NCBI RefSeq assembly: GCF_000982955.1
Contig: NZ_KQ058663.1
Coordinates: forward strand, 1 to 51,757
DNA: 51,757 nucleotides
From: Micromonospora sp. HK10
GTDB taxonomy: Bacteria; Actinomycetota; Actinomycetes; Mycobacteriales; Micromonosporaceae
Direction of reading: 5' to 3'
Positions 21,527 through 28,768 of this stretch are shown here, piece by piece (positions within the stretch are counted from its first letter, which is position 1; every line of letters begins with the position of its first letter). A program made the translations under genes and the position numbers. Under the pieces are notes generated by a model. The model was not told where the DNA came from. It saw only the letters and a program-made list of their open reading frames with translations, and ran no database searches.

Positions 21527-23014
21527 TCAGCTGGCGACCGGCGCCTCCTCCGCGGCCGGGGTCTGCGGCGGGGTCCGCTTCTCCGGCGGCCCGCCGGGCA
21601 GCAGCAGTGCCGGGAGGAGCGCCACGGCGGCGAAGCCGAGCACCCACCAGAACGTCTGGCCGTACGCGTCGGCCAGCGCCGCCGGGTCCGGTCGGCCGCC
21701 CCGGCCGGCGGTCGCCGCGCTGGCGCTCGCGTGCTGGAGCACCACCGCCAGGACGGCGCCGGCGAACGCCCCGCCGAGCTGCTGGAAGATCCGGATCGCG
21801 GTGGTCGCCCGGGGAATCTGCTCCTGCCGCAGCCCCCGGTACGCGCCGACCAGGACCGGCACGGTGGCCGCGCCGAGGCCGGCGCCGCTGACCGCCAGCG
21901 CGACGCTGAGCAGCAACCGGCTGGTGTCGGCCCCGACCTGGGTGAAGACGAGCGCGCCCGCCGCGGCCAGGGCGATGCCGACCAGCACGATCGGCCGGGG
22001 GCCGATCTTGTCGCTGAGCCGGCCCGCGATGATCAGGGCGATCGCCATGCCGAGGCCCTGCGGCGCGAGCAGCAGGCCGGCCCGCAGCGGGGTCAGTCCG
22101 GCCACCTGCTGGTAGTAGAGCGGCAGCAGGATGATCGCGCCGAAGAGCACGATGCCGGAGAGGAACACCACCGACGCCGAGGCGGCGAAGCTGCGGGCCC
22201 GGAACAGCCGCAGGTCCAGCAGCGGCTCGTCGTCGCGCAGCGCGTGCAGCACGAAGCCGACCAGCAGCACCACCCCGGCGATCAGGAAGGCGATGACGCC
22301 GCCCTCGCCGAAGGTGCCCTTGTTACCGGCGCGGGCCAGGCCGTAGACCACCGCGGCGCAGGCCGGCGAGAGCAGCGCCAGGCCCATCCAGTCCAACCGG
22401 GACAGCCGGCCGTTGACCACCGCCTTCTCCCCCGACATGTAGCGCCAGGCCAGGCCGATGGTGAGCAGGCAGATCGGCACGTTGATGAAGAAGATCCAGC
22501 GCCAGCTGACGTCGGTGATCAGCCAGCCGCCGAGCACCGGCCCGAGGACCGGGGCGAGCATGGCCGGGACCGCGATGATCGCCATCAGCCGGCCGAGCCG
22601 GTCCGGCCCGGCGGCCTGGGCGAGCACCGCCTGGGCGATCGGCACGATCATGCCGCCGCCGAGACCCTGCAGGATCCGGAAGATGATCAGGCTCTCCGCG
22701 GACCAGGCGAAGCCGGCCAGGACCGAGCCGACCAGGAAGACCAGCACGGTCGCGGTCCAGAGGGTACGCGGGCCGAACCGCTCCATCGCCCAGCCGGTGG
22801 CCGGGATGGCCAGGGTCATCGCCAGCAGGTAGCCGGTGCCGACCCACTGGATGGTGGAGATGGTGGAGTGGAAGTCCAGGATGAACTGGTTGATCGCGAC
22901 GTTGGTCATCGTCGAGTCGAGCTGGACGATGACGCCGCCCAGCAGGATGACGAGGGCCAACTTGGCTATCGACGCCTGGGGCGCGCCGGCCGCGGGCTGC
23001 GGTGCCGTGCTCAT
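21527..23014 (-). CDS. MFS drug exporter, DHA2 (EmrB/QacA) family, 14 membrane segments
   Basis: 495 residues. The pattern of 14 hydrophobic helices and the motifs QLDSTMTNVAINQ (helix 1), RFGPRTLW (loop 2-3, motif A region), RILQGLGGGMIVP and PVLGPVLGGW (motif C) are typical of EmrB/QacA proton-driven drug exporters. The ATG has an AAGGAG ribosome site. It begins only 40 bp after the repeat-protein gene in the same direction and is followed by a strong terminator, so it looks like the last gene of the MoxR-VWA unit. A self-resistance exporter for the polyketide is the likeliest role. Confidence 0.95.
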   Translation of the reverse strand: MSTAPQPAAGAPQASIAKLALVILLGGVIVQLDSTMTNVAINQFILDFHSTISTIQWVGTGYLLAMTLAIPATGWAMERFGPRTLWTATVLVFLVGSVLAGFAWSAESLIIFRILQGLGGGMIVPIAQAVLAQAAGPDRLGRLMAIIAVPAMLAPVLGPVLGGWLITDVSWRWIFFINVPICLLTIGLAWRYMSGEKAVVNGRLSRLDWMGLALLSPACAAVVYGLARAGNKGTFGEGGVIAFLIAGVVLLVGFVLHALRDDEPLLDLRLFRARSFAASASVVFLSGIVLFGAIILLPLYYQQVAGLTPLRAGLLLAPQGLGMAIALIIAGRLSDKIGPRPIVLVGIALAAAGALVFTQVGADTSRLLLSVALAVSGAGLGAATVPVLVGAYRGLRQEQIPRATTAIRIFQQLGGAFAGAVLAVVLQHASASAATAGRGGRPDPAALADAYGQTFWWVLGFAAVALLPALLLPGGPPEKRTPPQTPAAEEAPVAS

Positions 23015-23054
23015 GTCTGCTCCTTCTCTTGGCCGTAAGATCTGTCGGAACTGC

Positions 23055-23810
23055 TCACTGCTCGTCCTCGGTCAGGGCCCGCAGCACCTTGGCCCGTTCC
23101 ACGTCGGCACCCTGGCCGCGCTGCTCGGCCGCCTCCTCGGCGGTGAAACCGGCCGCGCACCAGGCGGCCACCTCGTCGATCGGGACACCCGCCCGCCACC
23201 AGGCGGTCATCACCTCGGTGGCACCGACCCCGTCGGCCAGCACCCGCTGCGCCTCCGCGGCGGTGAAGCCGAGCGCGTGCAGGACGGCCGCGTCGACCGG
23301 CGCCACGCCGCGCCGGGCCCACTCCAGGGCGGTCTTGCCGTCCCAGCCGCTCTCCACGTAGCCCCGGGCCACCTCCGCGCTGACCCCGGCCTTGAGCAGC
23401 CGCCGGATCGCCTCGGACTTCTTCGGTTCCAGGGCCCGCCCGGCGGCGCGCAACGACCGGTGGTGCAGCACCCGGGAGACGAAGCTGCGCAGGCCCGGCT
23501 CCTCGCCGGCCAAGTAGCGCTGCACCGCGTCCTCGGGCGACACCCCGAACTCACGCCAACGCACCGCGTCCCGGGGCGACATGCCGGCCCGGATCCAGGT
23601 GTCCACCGTGGCCGGGCTCGCCCCGGCGGTACGCCACTCCGCGGCGGTCCGCGGCCGGTAGACACCCGCCACCCGCCACCGTTCGGCGCCCTCCGGCGAG
23701 AACCCGGCCTCCAGCCAGCGGCGCGCCTCGGCCAGGGTGAACCCCCGGTCGAGCCACTCGCGCAGCGGGTTGGGGCGAGGCTCCTCCTCGCCCGTGGCGA
23801 AGACGCTCAT
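23055..23810 (-). CDS. Helical repeat protein with about twelve 13-residue repeats; partner of MoxR/VWA genes
   Basis: 251 residues; I do not recognize a named family. After a short acidic start (MSVFATGEEEPRPNPL) the protein is made of imperfect 13-residue units with pattern G-[FVM]-[ST]-[PA]-x-x-A-x-x-W-x-x-[AG], e.g. GFSPEGAERWRVA, GMSPRDAVRWREF and GFTAAEAQRVLAD. They form two blocks (about residues 24-102 and 137-235) separated by a basic stretch (RSLRAAGRALEPKK). Each unit could form a helix and turn, giving an extended binding surface. The start overlaps the VWA gene stop by 4 bp, so it should act with the MoxR-VWA pair, perhaps as adaptor or target-recognition subunit. That is inference. 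Confidence 0.85.
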   Translation of the reverse strand: MSVFATGEEEPRPNPLREWLDRGFTLAEARRWLEAGFSPEGAERWRVAGVYRPRTAAEWRTAGASPATVDTWIRAGMSPRDAVRWREFGVSPEDAVQRYLAGEEPGLRSFVSRVLHHRSLRAAGRALEPKKSEAIRRLLKAGVSAEVARGYVESGWDGKTALEWARRGVAPVDAAVLHALGFTAAEAQRVLADGVGATEVMTAWWRAGVPIDEVAAWCAAGFTAEEAAEQRGQGADVERAKVLRALTEDEQ

Positions 23811-25114
23811 GATGTCGCTCCCATCTCCGGAAGGTGCACGGACGACGCCCACTCCGGCGCCACGCCGTCGGGGCCCACCAGGCAGACCAGTGACTCGAAG
23901 GGAGGCCGGCGGTCCGGCCAGGGGGTGTGCCCGTCGGTGAGCACCACCACCAGGTCGGGCCGGGGGCGCAGCTGCGCCGCGGCGGCCAGACCGGCCCGCA
24001 TGTCGGTGCCGCCCCCGCCGACGATGCGCAGCTCCTCGATCCGGCGGATCTCCTGCGCCGGATGCGCCTGCAGGTCGCAGCAGATCACCCGCAGCCGCCG
24101 CCGGCCGACCTTCGCCAGGATCTCGGCCACCTCGGCGACCAGCTGCTCCAGCTCGGGGCGGCGTACGCTGCCCGAGGTGTCCAGCACCAGCACGGTGTCG
24201 GGCACCGGGCGGACCAGCTGCGGGGTGATCACGTCCGGGTGCCCGGCGGTCCGGCGTGACGGCCGGCGGTAGCTGTAGTCGACCCGGCCGGAACTGCGGT
24301 TGGCGGTCTTGCGGACCAGCGAGCCGATCCGGGCCCGCCAGTCGACCCGCGGCCGCAGCCGCTCCTCGGCCCACCGCTGCCAACCCATCGGCACCTCGCT
24401 GCGGGCGCTGACCCGCTCCTGGATGCCCACGGCGACCGAACGTTCCAGCAGCTCCCGTTCCAGCTCACCGAGGCCGCCGGCGCCGGTCGAGTCCCACCGC
24501 CGGTCGATGCCGTCGGCGCCGCTGCCGCAGTCCAGCCCGGCGGAGAGCTCCCGGCCGGTGCCGTGCAGCAGCTCCGTCAGCTCGTCGAGCATCGGCAGGT
24601 ACTCCTCGGCGAGCCGGTTGGACGGCAGCCCCAGCGCGGCCGGGGAGACCACGTCGGCCGGCCCGTCCAGCCCTTCGGCCTCCAGGTCGTCGTTGATCTC
24701 GGCGTCGGCGGCCTGGTTCCAGCGGTGGGCGTCCTCGTCCCGGGCGCCGGCATAGCCGACGGCGTGCAGCGGCGCGTCCGGCCCGCAGGTCGGCCGGACC
24801 GGCGACCGCTGGGCGTGCCCCCGGACCAGGTGGCCGATCTGGTGCAGGATCCACCAGCCGATCTGCTCGACCGGGGTGGCCAGCGCGGTGCCCGGGTCGA
24901 CGTGCATCACCCAGCGGGTGTCGGTGGGGAACGCGGCGAACTCCGGGTCGGCCACCAGCTCGCCGGTCCGCTCCGCCGCGCTCGGCGTCAGCGGCTCCAT
25001 GACCAGCGAGAAGACCGCGTTCGCCAGGTACGGAGCCCGGTGCGCGGCCCAGACCCGGGCGGCGGCGAGGCGGGTGGCCAGCTCCTCGCTGTACGGGGCG
25101 ACCGGCCGGCTCAT
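23807..25114 (-). CDS. VWA-domain protein with degenerate metallopeptidase-like N-terminus (MoxR partner)
   Basis: 435 residues. The C-terminal VWA domain (about 305-435) has an intact metal-ion-dependent adhesion site: Asp312-x-Ser-x-Ser in DTSGSV, Thr370 in GGGTD and Asp394 in LTDGH. The N-terminal part resembles the putative metallopeptidase domain often joined to such VWA domains. Its zinc motif reads HQIGH (residues 91-95) in place of HExxH, with a further His at 100, so catalysis is doubtful. The start overlaps the MoxR stop and the end overlaps the repeat-protein start. In known MoxR-VWA pairs the ATPase remodels or loads substrates bound through the VWA protein. Confidence 0.88.
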   Translation of the reverse strand: MSRPVAPYSEELATRLAAARVWAAHRAPYLANAVFSLVMEPLTPSAAERTGELVADPEFAAFPTDTRWVMHVDPGTALATPVEQIGWWILHQIGHLVRGHAQRSPVRPTCGPDAPLHAVGYAGARDEDAHRWNQAADAEINDDLEAEGLDGPADVVSPAALGLPSNRLAEEYLPMLDELTELLHGTGRELSAGLDCGSGADGIDRRWDSTGAGGLGELERELLERSVAVGIQERVSARSEVPMGWQRWAEERLRPRVDWRARIGSLVRKTANRSSGRVDYSYRRPSRRTAGHPDVITPQLVRPVPDTVLVLDTSGSVRRPELEQLVAEVAEILAKVGRRRLRVICCDLQAHPAQEIRRIEELRIVGGGGTDMRAGLAAAAQLRPRPDLVVVLTDGHTPWPDRRPPFESLVCLVGPDGVAPEWASSVHLPEMGATS

Positions 25115-26199
25115 CGCAGCAACCCCGCGGCTCTCAGGATCGGCACCAGGTCGAGCATGGTGGTCGGCAGGCTGGTCCCGGCGGGCCGGCACCGGGCCAG
25201 CCCCTTGGCCGCGCTGGCCGCCACGTCCGGCGCCGTGCCGGCCACCCGGGCCACCACCGTCCAGGCCTGCTGCCAGGTCTGCGCGGTGCCGTCCGCCCGG
25301 ACGTACGCCACGACGGCGCCGAGCAGCGCGTGCAGCTGATCCATCCGGGACGGCAGCGGCACGGACGGATCGGCCAGCAGGGTGGCCGGGTCCGGCAGGT
25401 CCAGGTTGCGGATCCAGGTGAGCAGCTCGAAGCCGGCCGCCTCACCGACCGCGCCGACGACCAGTTGGGCCTGGACCGCGTCGTCCACCCCGGCGGCCGC
25501 GCAGGCGGCGAGCGCCACCGCGGCCAGTTCCCAGGTACGCGGGCTGGGCCAGCTCCGGCCGGCCTGGTCGGGACTGGCCGGCACCACCAGCAGCAGTTCC
25601 GGGCGGATCCGCAGGAAGGCGCCGATCAGGGCCCGCGACCGGGCGATCTCGTCGGCGCCCGGCGGCTCCTTGTGGGCCAGTTCCGGCACGCTGAAGCCGT
25701 GCGTGAAGCCCTCCGCGATCGCGGTCGCGTCGACCTCCCAGTGCAGGTGGATCAGGCGGTTGGCCAGCGGGGCGGAGAGGTCCCAGCCGTCCGCGGCCTC
25801 GCCCGGCGGGTTGGCCGCGGCGACGATCCGCACGTCGGCGGGAAGCACCAGGTCGCCCACCGTACGCTCCAGCACCACGCGCAGCATGGCCGCCTGCACG
25901 GCGGGCGGCGCGGTGGTCAACTCGTCGAGGAAGAGCAGCCCGGAGCCGGTGGCGGCGAGCCGCTCGGCCCAGCGCGGCGGGGCGAACCAGGTGTGCCCGT
26001 CGCGCAGCACCGGCAGCCCGGCGAAGTCGCTGGGTTCCCGGATGGAGCCGACCACCACCTCGACGGGCAGGCCGAGCGATTCGCCGAGGGCCAGCACGGA
26101 CGAGGTCTTGCCGGTGCCGGGAGAACCCCACAGGATCACCGGCAGGTTCGCCGAGACCGCCACGGCGACCGCCTCCCGGACCACTGACAGCTTTCCCAT
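25111..26199 (-). CDS. MoxR-family AAA+ ATPase
   Basis: 362 residues from ATG 26199, which has GAGGAG 7 bp upstream; an in-frame ATG six codons earlier (26217) is less well placed. Walker A is GSPGTGKT (Lys31), Walker B LLFLDE (Asp92, Glu93), and a sensor-1/arginine-finger region reads AANPPGEAADGW ... LANRLIHL. This is the bacterial MoxR chaperone-like AAA+ group. It is the first gene of an overlapping trio with the VWA and repeat proteins. The substrate is unknown. Confidence 0.93.
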   Translation of the reverse strand: MGKLSVVREAVAVAVSANLPVILWGSPGTGKTSSVLALGESLGLPVEVVVGSIREPSDFAGLPVLRDGHTWFAPPRWAERLAATGSGLLFLDELTTAPPAVQAAMLRVVLERTVGDLVLPADVRIVAAANPPGEAADGWDLSAPLANRLIHLHWEVDATAIAEGFTHGFSVPELAHKEPPGADEIARSRALIGAFLRIRPELLLVVPASPDQAGRSWPSPRTWELAAVALAACAAAGVDDAVQAQLVVGAVGEAAGFELLTWIRNLDLPDPATLLADPSVPLPSRMDQLHALLGAVVAYVRADGTAQTWQQAWTVVARVAGTAPDVAASAAKGLARCRPAGTSLPTTMLDLVPILRAAGLLR

Positions 26200-26399
26200 C
26201 GCATTGCTCCTCGTCATAGTCCCGATCCGCCTGAGCGACCCGTATCCGGACAGGAATGACCGCCCCTGCCATTTCACGGCACCAGGGAATGGTCAATTTA
26301 TTGACAGCTTGTTACGACGGCGATTCGCCGCACGGAACAACGTCGTACCGGTGAATTTCAGGTGAAGCGTCGAGGAATTGCCCGGGCGGGACCGGGAAT
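26200..26399. promoter_or_regulatory. AT-richer intergenic region upstream of the MoxR unit with inverted repeats
   Basis: This 200-bp gap is visibly lower in GC than its surroundings (about 26283-26360). It holds the palindrome GTCAATTTATTGAC (26292-26305), an inverted repeat TACGACG ... CGTCGTA with a 21-bp spacer, and a nested GGCG-ATT-CGCC hairpin. The promoter and control site of the MoxR-VWA-exporter unit, and the end of the HTH transcript, must lie here. I cannot assign -35 and -10 boxes with confidence. Confidence 0.5.
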
Positions 26400-26636
26400 T
26401 CAGTCCTCCTTGCGGAACAGCCCCCGACCGCCGTATTTCTTGTGCACCGCCTGCTTGCTGACGCCGAGCGCGGCGGCGATCTCCGCCCAGGTCACGCCCT
26501 GCGCGCGCGCCCGACGGACCAGGACCGTCTGGATGCGCTCGAACTCCTTCGCCGCCTCCGCGGTGGCGGCGAGGGCGACCCGGGGGTCGTCGTCGTCGGT
26601 GGCGTTGACGAGACTCACCAGCCGAGTGACTTCCAT
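26400..26636 (-). CDS. Small helix-turn-helix DNA-binding protein
   Basis: 78 residues. A helix-turn-helix is clear in the C-terminal half (TWAEIAAALGVSKQAVHKKY), resembling sigma-70 region 4 / Xre-like folds and ending in a basic tail. The N-terminal half is a short acidic helix-forming region. Small proteins like this are common actinomycete regulators. It lies between the glycosyltransferase and the MoxR unit in the same direction, and it may be translated from a leaderless mRNA (see the promoter entry). Its targets are unknown; the palindromes at 26200-26399 are candidates. Confidence 0.85.
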   Translation of the reverse strand: MEVTRLVSLVNATDDDDPRVALAATAEAAKEFERIQTVLVRRARAQGVTWAEIAAALGVSKQAVHKKYGGRGLFRKED

Positions 26637-26642
26637 GGCCCC

Positions 26643-26671
26643 AGCTTAGGAGCGCCGGCGCGCGGCGTCAA
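26643..26671 (-). promoter_or_regulatory. Promoter of the HTH gene, predicted leaderless
   Basis: On the minus strand TTGACG (26671-26666) and TAAGCT (26648-26643) are separated by exactly 17 bp. A start point 6-7 bp beyond the -10 box coincides with the ATG at 26636, so the transcript would have no leader. The spacer is one arm of the 26655-26697 inverted repeat. Confidence 0.5.
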
Positions 26672-26697
26672 CCTTAGATGACAAATCCGCGCGCCGG
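26655..26697 (-). terminator. Inverted repeat after the glycosyltransferase gene, overlapping the HTH promoter
   Basis: Arms CCGGCGCGCGG (26655-26665) and CCGCGCGCCGG (26687-26697), 11 bp each, surround a 21-nt loop containing GTCA...TGAC. It starts 30 bp past the glycosyltransferase stop, so it could terminate that transcript. It also overlaps the HTH promoter and might serve as its operator. Confidence 0.5.
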
Positions 26698-26726
26698 GCG
26701 GCCCTGAGCAGGGCAGACGTGCCGAC

Positions 26727-27935
26727 TCAGCGCTCGGCGGAGAGCTCCGCCACGACCTGGGCGGGTGCCGGCTGGCCGGCGATCTCGTCGGCCAGCCGGG
26801 CCGCGCCGGCGGCCCAGCGGTCCTCGGTCAGCATCCCGTCCACGGCGGCCAGCACCGCCTCCGGGGCGGCCGCCTCGGCCGGCAGGGTCACCCCGGCGCC
26901 CGCCGCCGCGAGGCGCTCGGCGTTCAGCATCTGGTCGGGCGCCTGCGGGACGATCACCTGGGGCACCCCGAAGCAGGCCGCGGTGAGCATCGAACCGGCC
27001 CCGCCGTGGTGCACCGCCACCACACAGCTCGGCATCAGCAGCTGCAACGGCACCTCCGCCACCACCCGCACCCGCTCCGGCAGCTCGCCGAGCCCCGGCC
27101 GGTCCGCCGCCCGCACGGTCAGCACGATCTCCGCGTCCAGCGCGGAGAGCGCGCGCACGGTGTCGCGTACCGGCGAGCTGTCGGCGCCCAACTGGACCCG
27201 GTTGGCGGTGGTCCAGGACATCCCGACGCGGGGCCGCTCCGCCGGGTGCAACAACCAGTCGGGCACCTCGCCGGGACCGTTGTACGGCACGTACCGGCTG
27301 GCCTGCCGCAGCGGCACCGTCTGGCTCTGCAGGCTGTCCGGCGTCGGGTCGACGGTGCCGGAGCTGTACTCCTCGCGCACCTCGGCGCCGAACCGGTCGA
27401 AGAGCTTGCGCAGGTCCTCCGGCCACTGGTCGACCGGCGCCCCGGCACCCGGCGACCCGAGCAGCGAGGGCACCTGCGGACCCCAGAGGTGCCGCACCAG
27501 CCGCGCGCCGGCCAGCTCGGCGACGAGCGGCGCCACCAGCACCATCGGGTCGGCGACCACCAGGTCGGGGCGCCACACCCGGAGCAGCGCGGCCAGGTCG
27601 TCGGCCATCGCCTCGGCCGCGTGCACGTGCGGGGCGGTGCGCAGCTCGATGAAGCGGCGCAGCTCGGCCGGCGGCAGTTCGCGCAGCGCCTGGAAGCTCG
27701 ACGGCAGCTGGCCGCCCTGCCGGCGTACCGCCTCGTTGACCTGGGCCAGCCCGGCCATCAGGTCGTACGACCCGCCGACCGGGACGGCGGGCAGGCCGGA
27801 GGCGGTGACCGCCTCCACCGCGGTGGACTGGGCGGCGACCCGGACGTCGTGACCGGCGCCGCGGAATGCCCAGGCCAGCGGCACCATCGGGTAGTAGTGG
27901 CTGGGCCAGGCCATCGGCAGGAACAGGACGCGCAC
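26727..27935 (-). CDS. GT1-family antibiotic glycosyltransferase
   Basis: 402 residues starting at GTG 27935 (VRVLFLPMAWPSHYYP), preceded by GAGAGGAG. Only this start gives the normal N-terminus of the family. The C-terminal domain has the nucleotide-sugar motif HHGGAGSMLTAACFGVPQV followed by PQAPDQMLNAERL, typical of macrolide and aromatic glycosyltransferases. It would transfer a deoxysugar from an activated nucleotide donor to the aglycone. It is the only glycosyltransferase in the window, and no deoxysugar biosynthesis genes are present here, so those must lie elsewhere. It is transcribed divergently from the cyclase gene at 28211. Confidence 0.95.
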   Translation of the reverse strand: MRVLFLPMAWPSHYYPMVPLAWAFRGAGHDVRVAAQSTAVEAVTASGLPAVPVGGSYDLMAGLAQVNEAVRRQGGQLPSSFQALRELPPAELRRFIELRTAPHVHAAEAMADDLAALLRVWRPDLVVADPMVLVAPLVAELAGARLVRHLWGPQVPSLLGSPGAGAPVDQWPEDLRKLFDRFGAEVREEYSSGTVDPTPDSLQSQTVPLRQASRYVPYNGPGEVPDWLLHPAERPRVGMSWTTANRVQLGADSSPVRDTVRALSALDAEIVLTVRAADRPGLGELPERVRVVAEVPLQLLMPSCVVAVHHGGAGSMLTAACFGVPQVIVPQAPDQMLNAERLAAAGAGVTLPAEAAAPEAVLAAVDGMLTEDRWAAGAARLADEIAGQPAPAQVVAELSAER

Positions 27936-28111
27936 GGGAGGCTCCTCTCGGTCGGCGCGGCTGCGAGGAGGCCCAGCGCAGCAGCTCCGGCTGAACCGCC
28001 GACAAGGCGGCACCAACGTCACGCGTCGGGCACATGGCACGAGCACCCCAGATCGGACGGCGTGCGTCCACGGTGAGCTGCTCCACCCCGAGCACCTCCG
28101 GCTCGGCCGGA

Positions 28112-28129
28112 GTTTGGGACGGCTTTGGC
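28112..28129 (+). promoter_or_regulatory. SARP-type direct repeat upstream of the cyclase-thioesterase unit
   Basis: GTTTGGG (28112-28118) and CTTTGGC (28123-28129) are seven-base repeats with a 4-bp gap, the 11-bp period bound by SARP activators. A GACGAT -10-like box lies about 9 bp downstream (28139-28144), close to the usual SARP layout. It sits in the 275-bp divergent gap between the glycosyltransferase and the cyclase genes, where I see no gene. A SARP gene is in the cluster at 30820. Confidence 0.45.
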
Positions 28130-28210
28130 CCGCCCGCCGACGATGGGCCCGCGCCGGCTGGCGGCGCGGCCGGTCGACCACGGCCGGCTCCGGCGGGAAG
28201 GAACCGCGCG

Positions 28211-28768
28211 ATGCCCGAGACCGAACTGACCGACATCCGCGCCGAACTGGCCAAGGAGCAGGAGAAGGAATCCGACGCCAACCCGATCAGCACCCGCGCG
28301 CTGGCCACGGCCGCGGCGGTGGCCGCCGGCCGGATCGAACCGCACGAGGTGGCCGGCGCGGACGTGCTCGCCGAGTGCATCGTCCTGGACGGGCTGACCG
28401 AGGTCGTGGAGAAGATGGTCATCCACGCCGGTCCGGACGGACCCGGCCCCGGCACCATCGCCGAGTACACCGACGCGCTCCTCGACGCCGAGGGGCAGCG
28501 GGTCGGCACGATCACCGGCCGGGCCGTGGTGCTCGACATGCTGCCGCACATGTGGCAGCTGCACCGCAACGTCACCGAGTTCCCCGACGGCAGCCTGGAG
28601 GCGGTCGGGGTGGTCGACGCCACCTCCATCGTGCAGGGCCTCACCGCCACCATCCCGGTCACCGGACTCAGCGGCCGGTACGCGGGCCGGACCGGCTTCC
28701 GCACCCTGGTGCTCACCGAGGGCGACGACGAGTCGCCCCGCTACGACGTGACGATCGTGCTGTGTTGA
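28211..28768 (+). CDS. AbyU/PyrI4-like beta-barrel spirotetronate cyclase ([4+2] cyclase)
   Basis: 185 residues; GGGAAGGAA lies just upstream of the ATG. From about residue 85 on, the protein follows the allene-oxide-cyclase-like barrel of AbyU: an E/D-rich strand then LLDAEGQRVGTITG, and the family hallmark TGLSGRYAGRTGFR. The N-terminal 50 residues form a charged helix-rich extension absent from the shorter AbyU but like the lid region described for PyrI4. Such enzymes form the spiro ring between the tetronate exocyclic methylene and a diene in the chain. This is the strongest single marker of a spirotetronate product. The downstream thioesterase gene overlaps it. I assign the family from motifs, not an alignment score. 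Confidence 0.87.
   Translation: MPETELTDIRAELAKEQEKESDANPISTRALATAAAVAAGRIEPHEVAGADVLAECIVLDGLTEVVEKMVIHAGPDGPGPGTIAEYTDALLDAEGQRVGTITGRAVVLDMLPHMWQLHRNVTEFPDGSLEAVGVVDATSIVQGLTATIPVTGLSGRYAGRTGFRTLVLTEGDDESPRYDVTIVLC

Noticed and set aside
26362..26649. Plus-strand open frame opposite the HTH gene
   Set aside because: No ribosome site and no recognizable motif; the minus strand encodes a clear helix-turn-helix.
28034..28210. Upstream extension of the cyclase gene from ATG 28034
   Set aside because: The added residues are low-complexity and do not match the family; ATG 28211 has a ribosome site. The stretch is better explained as a promoter region.
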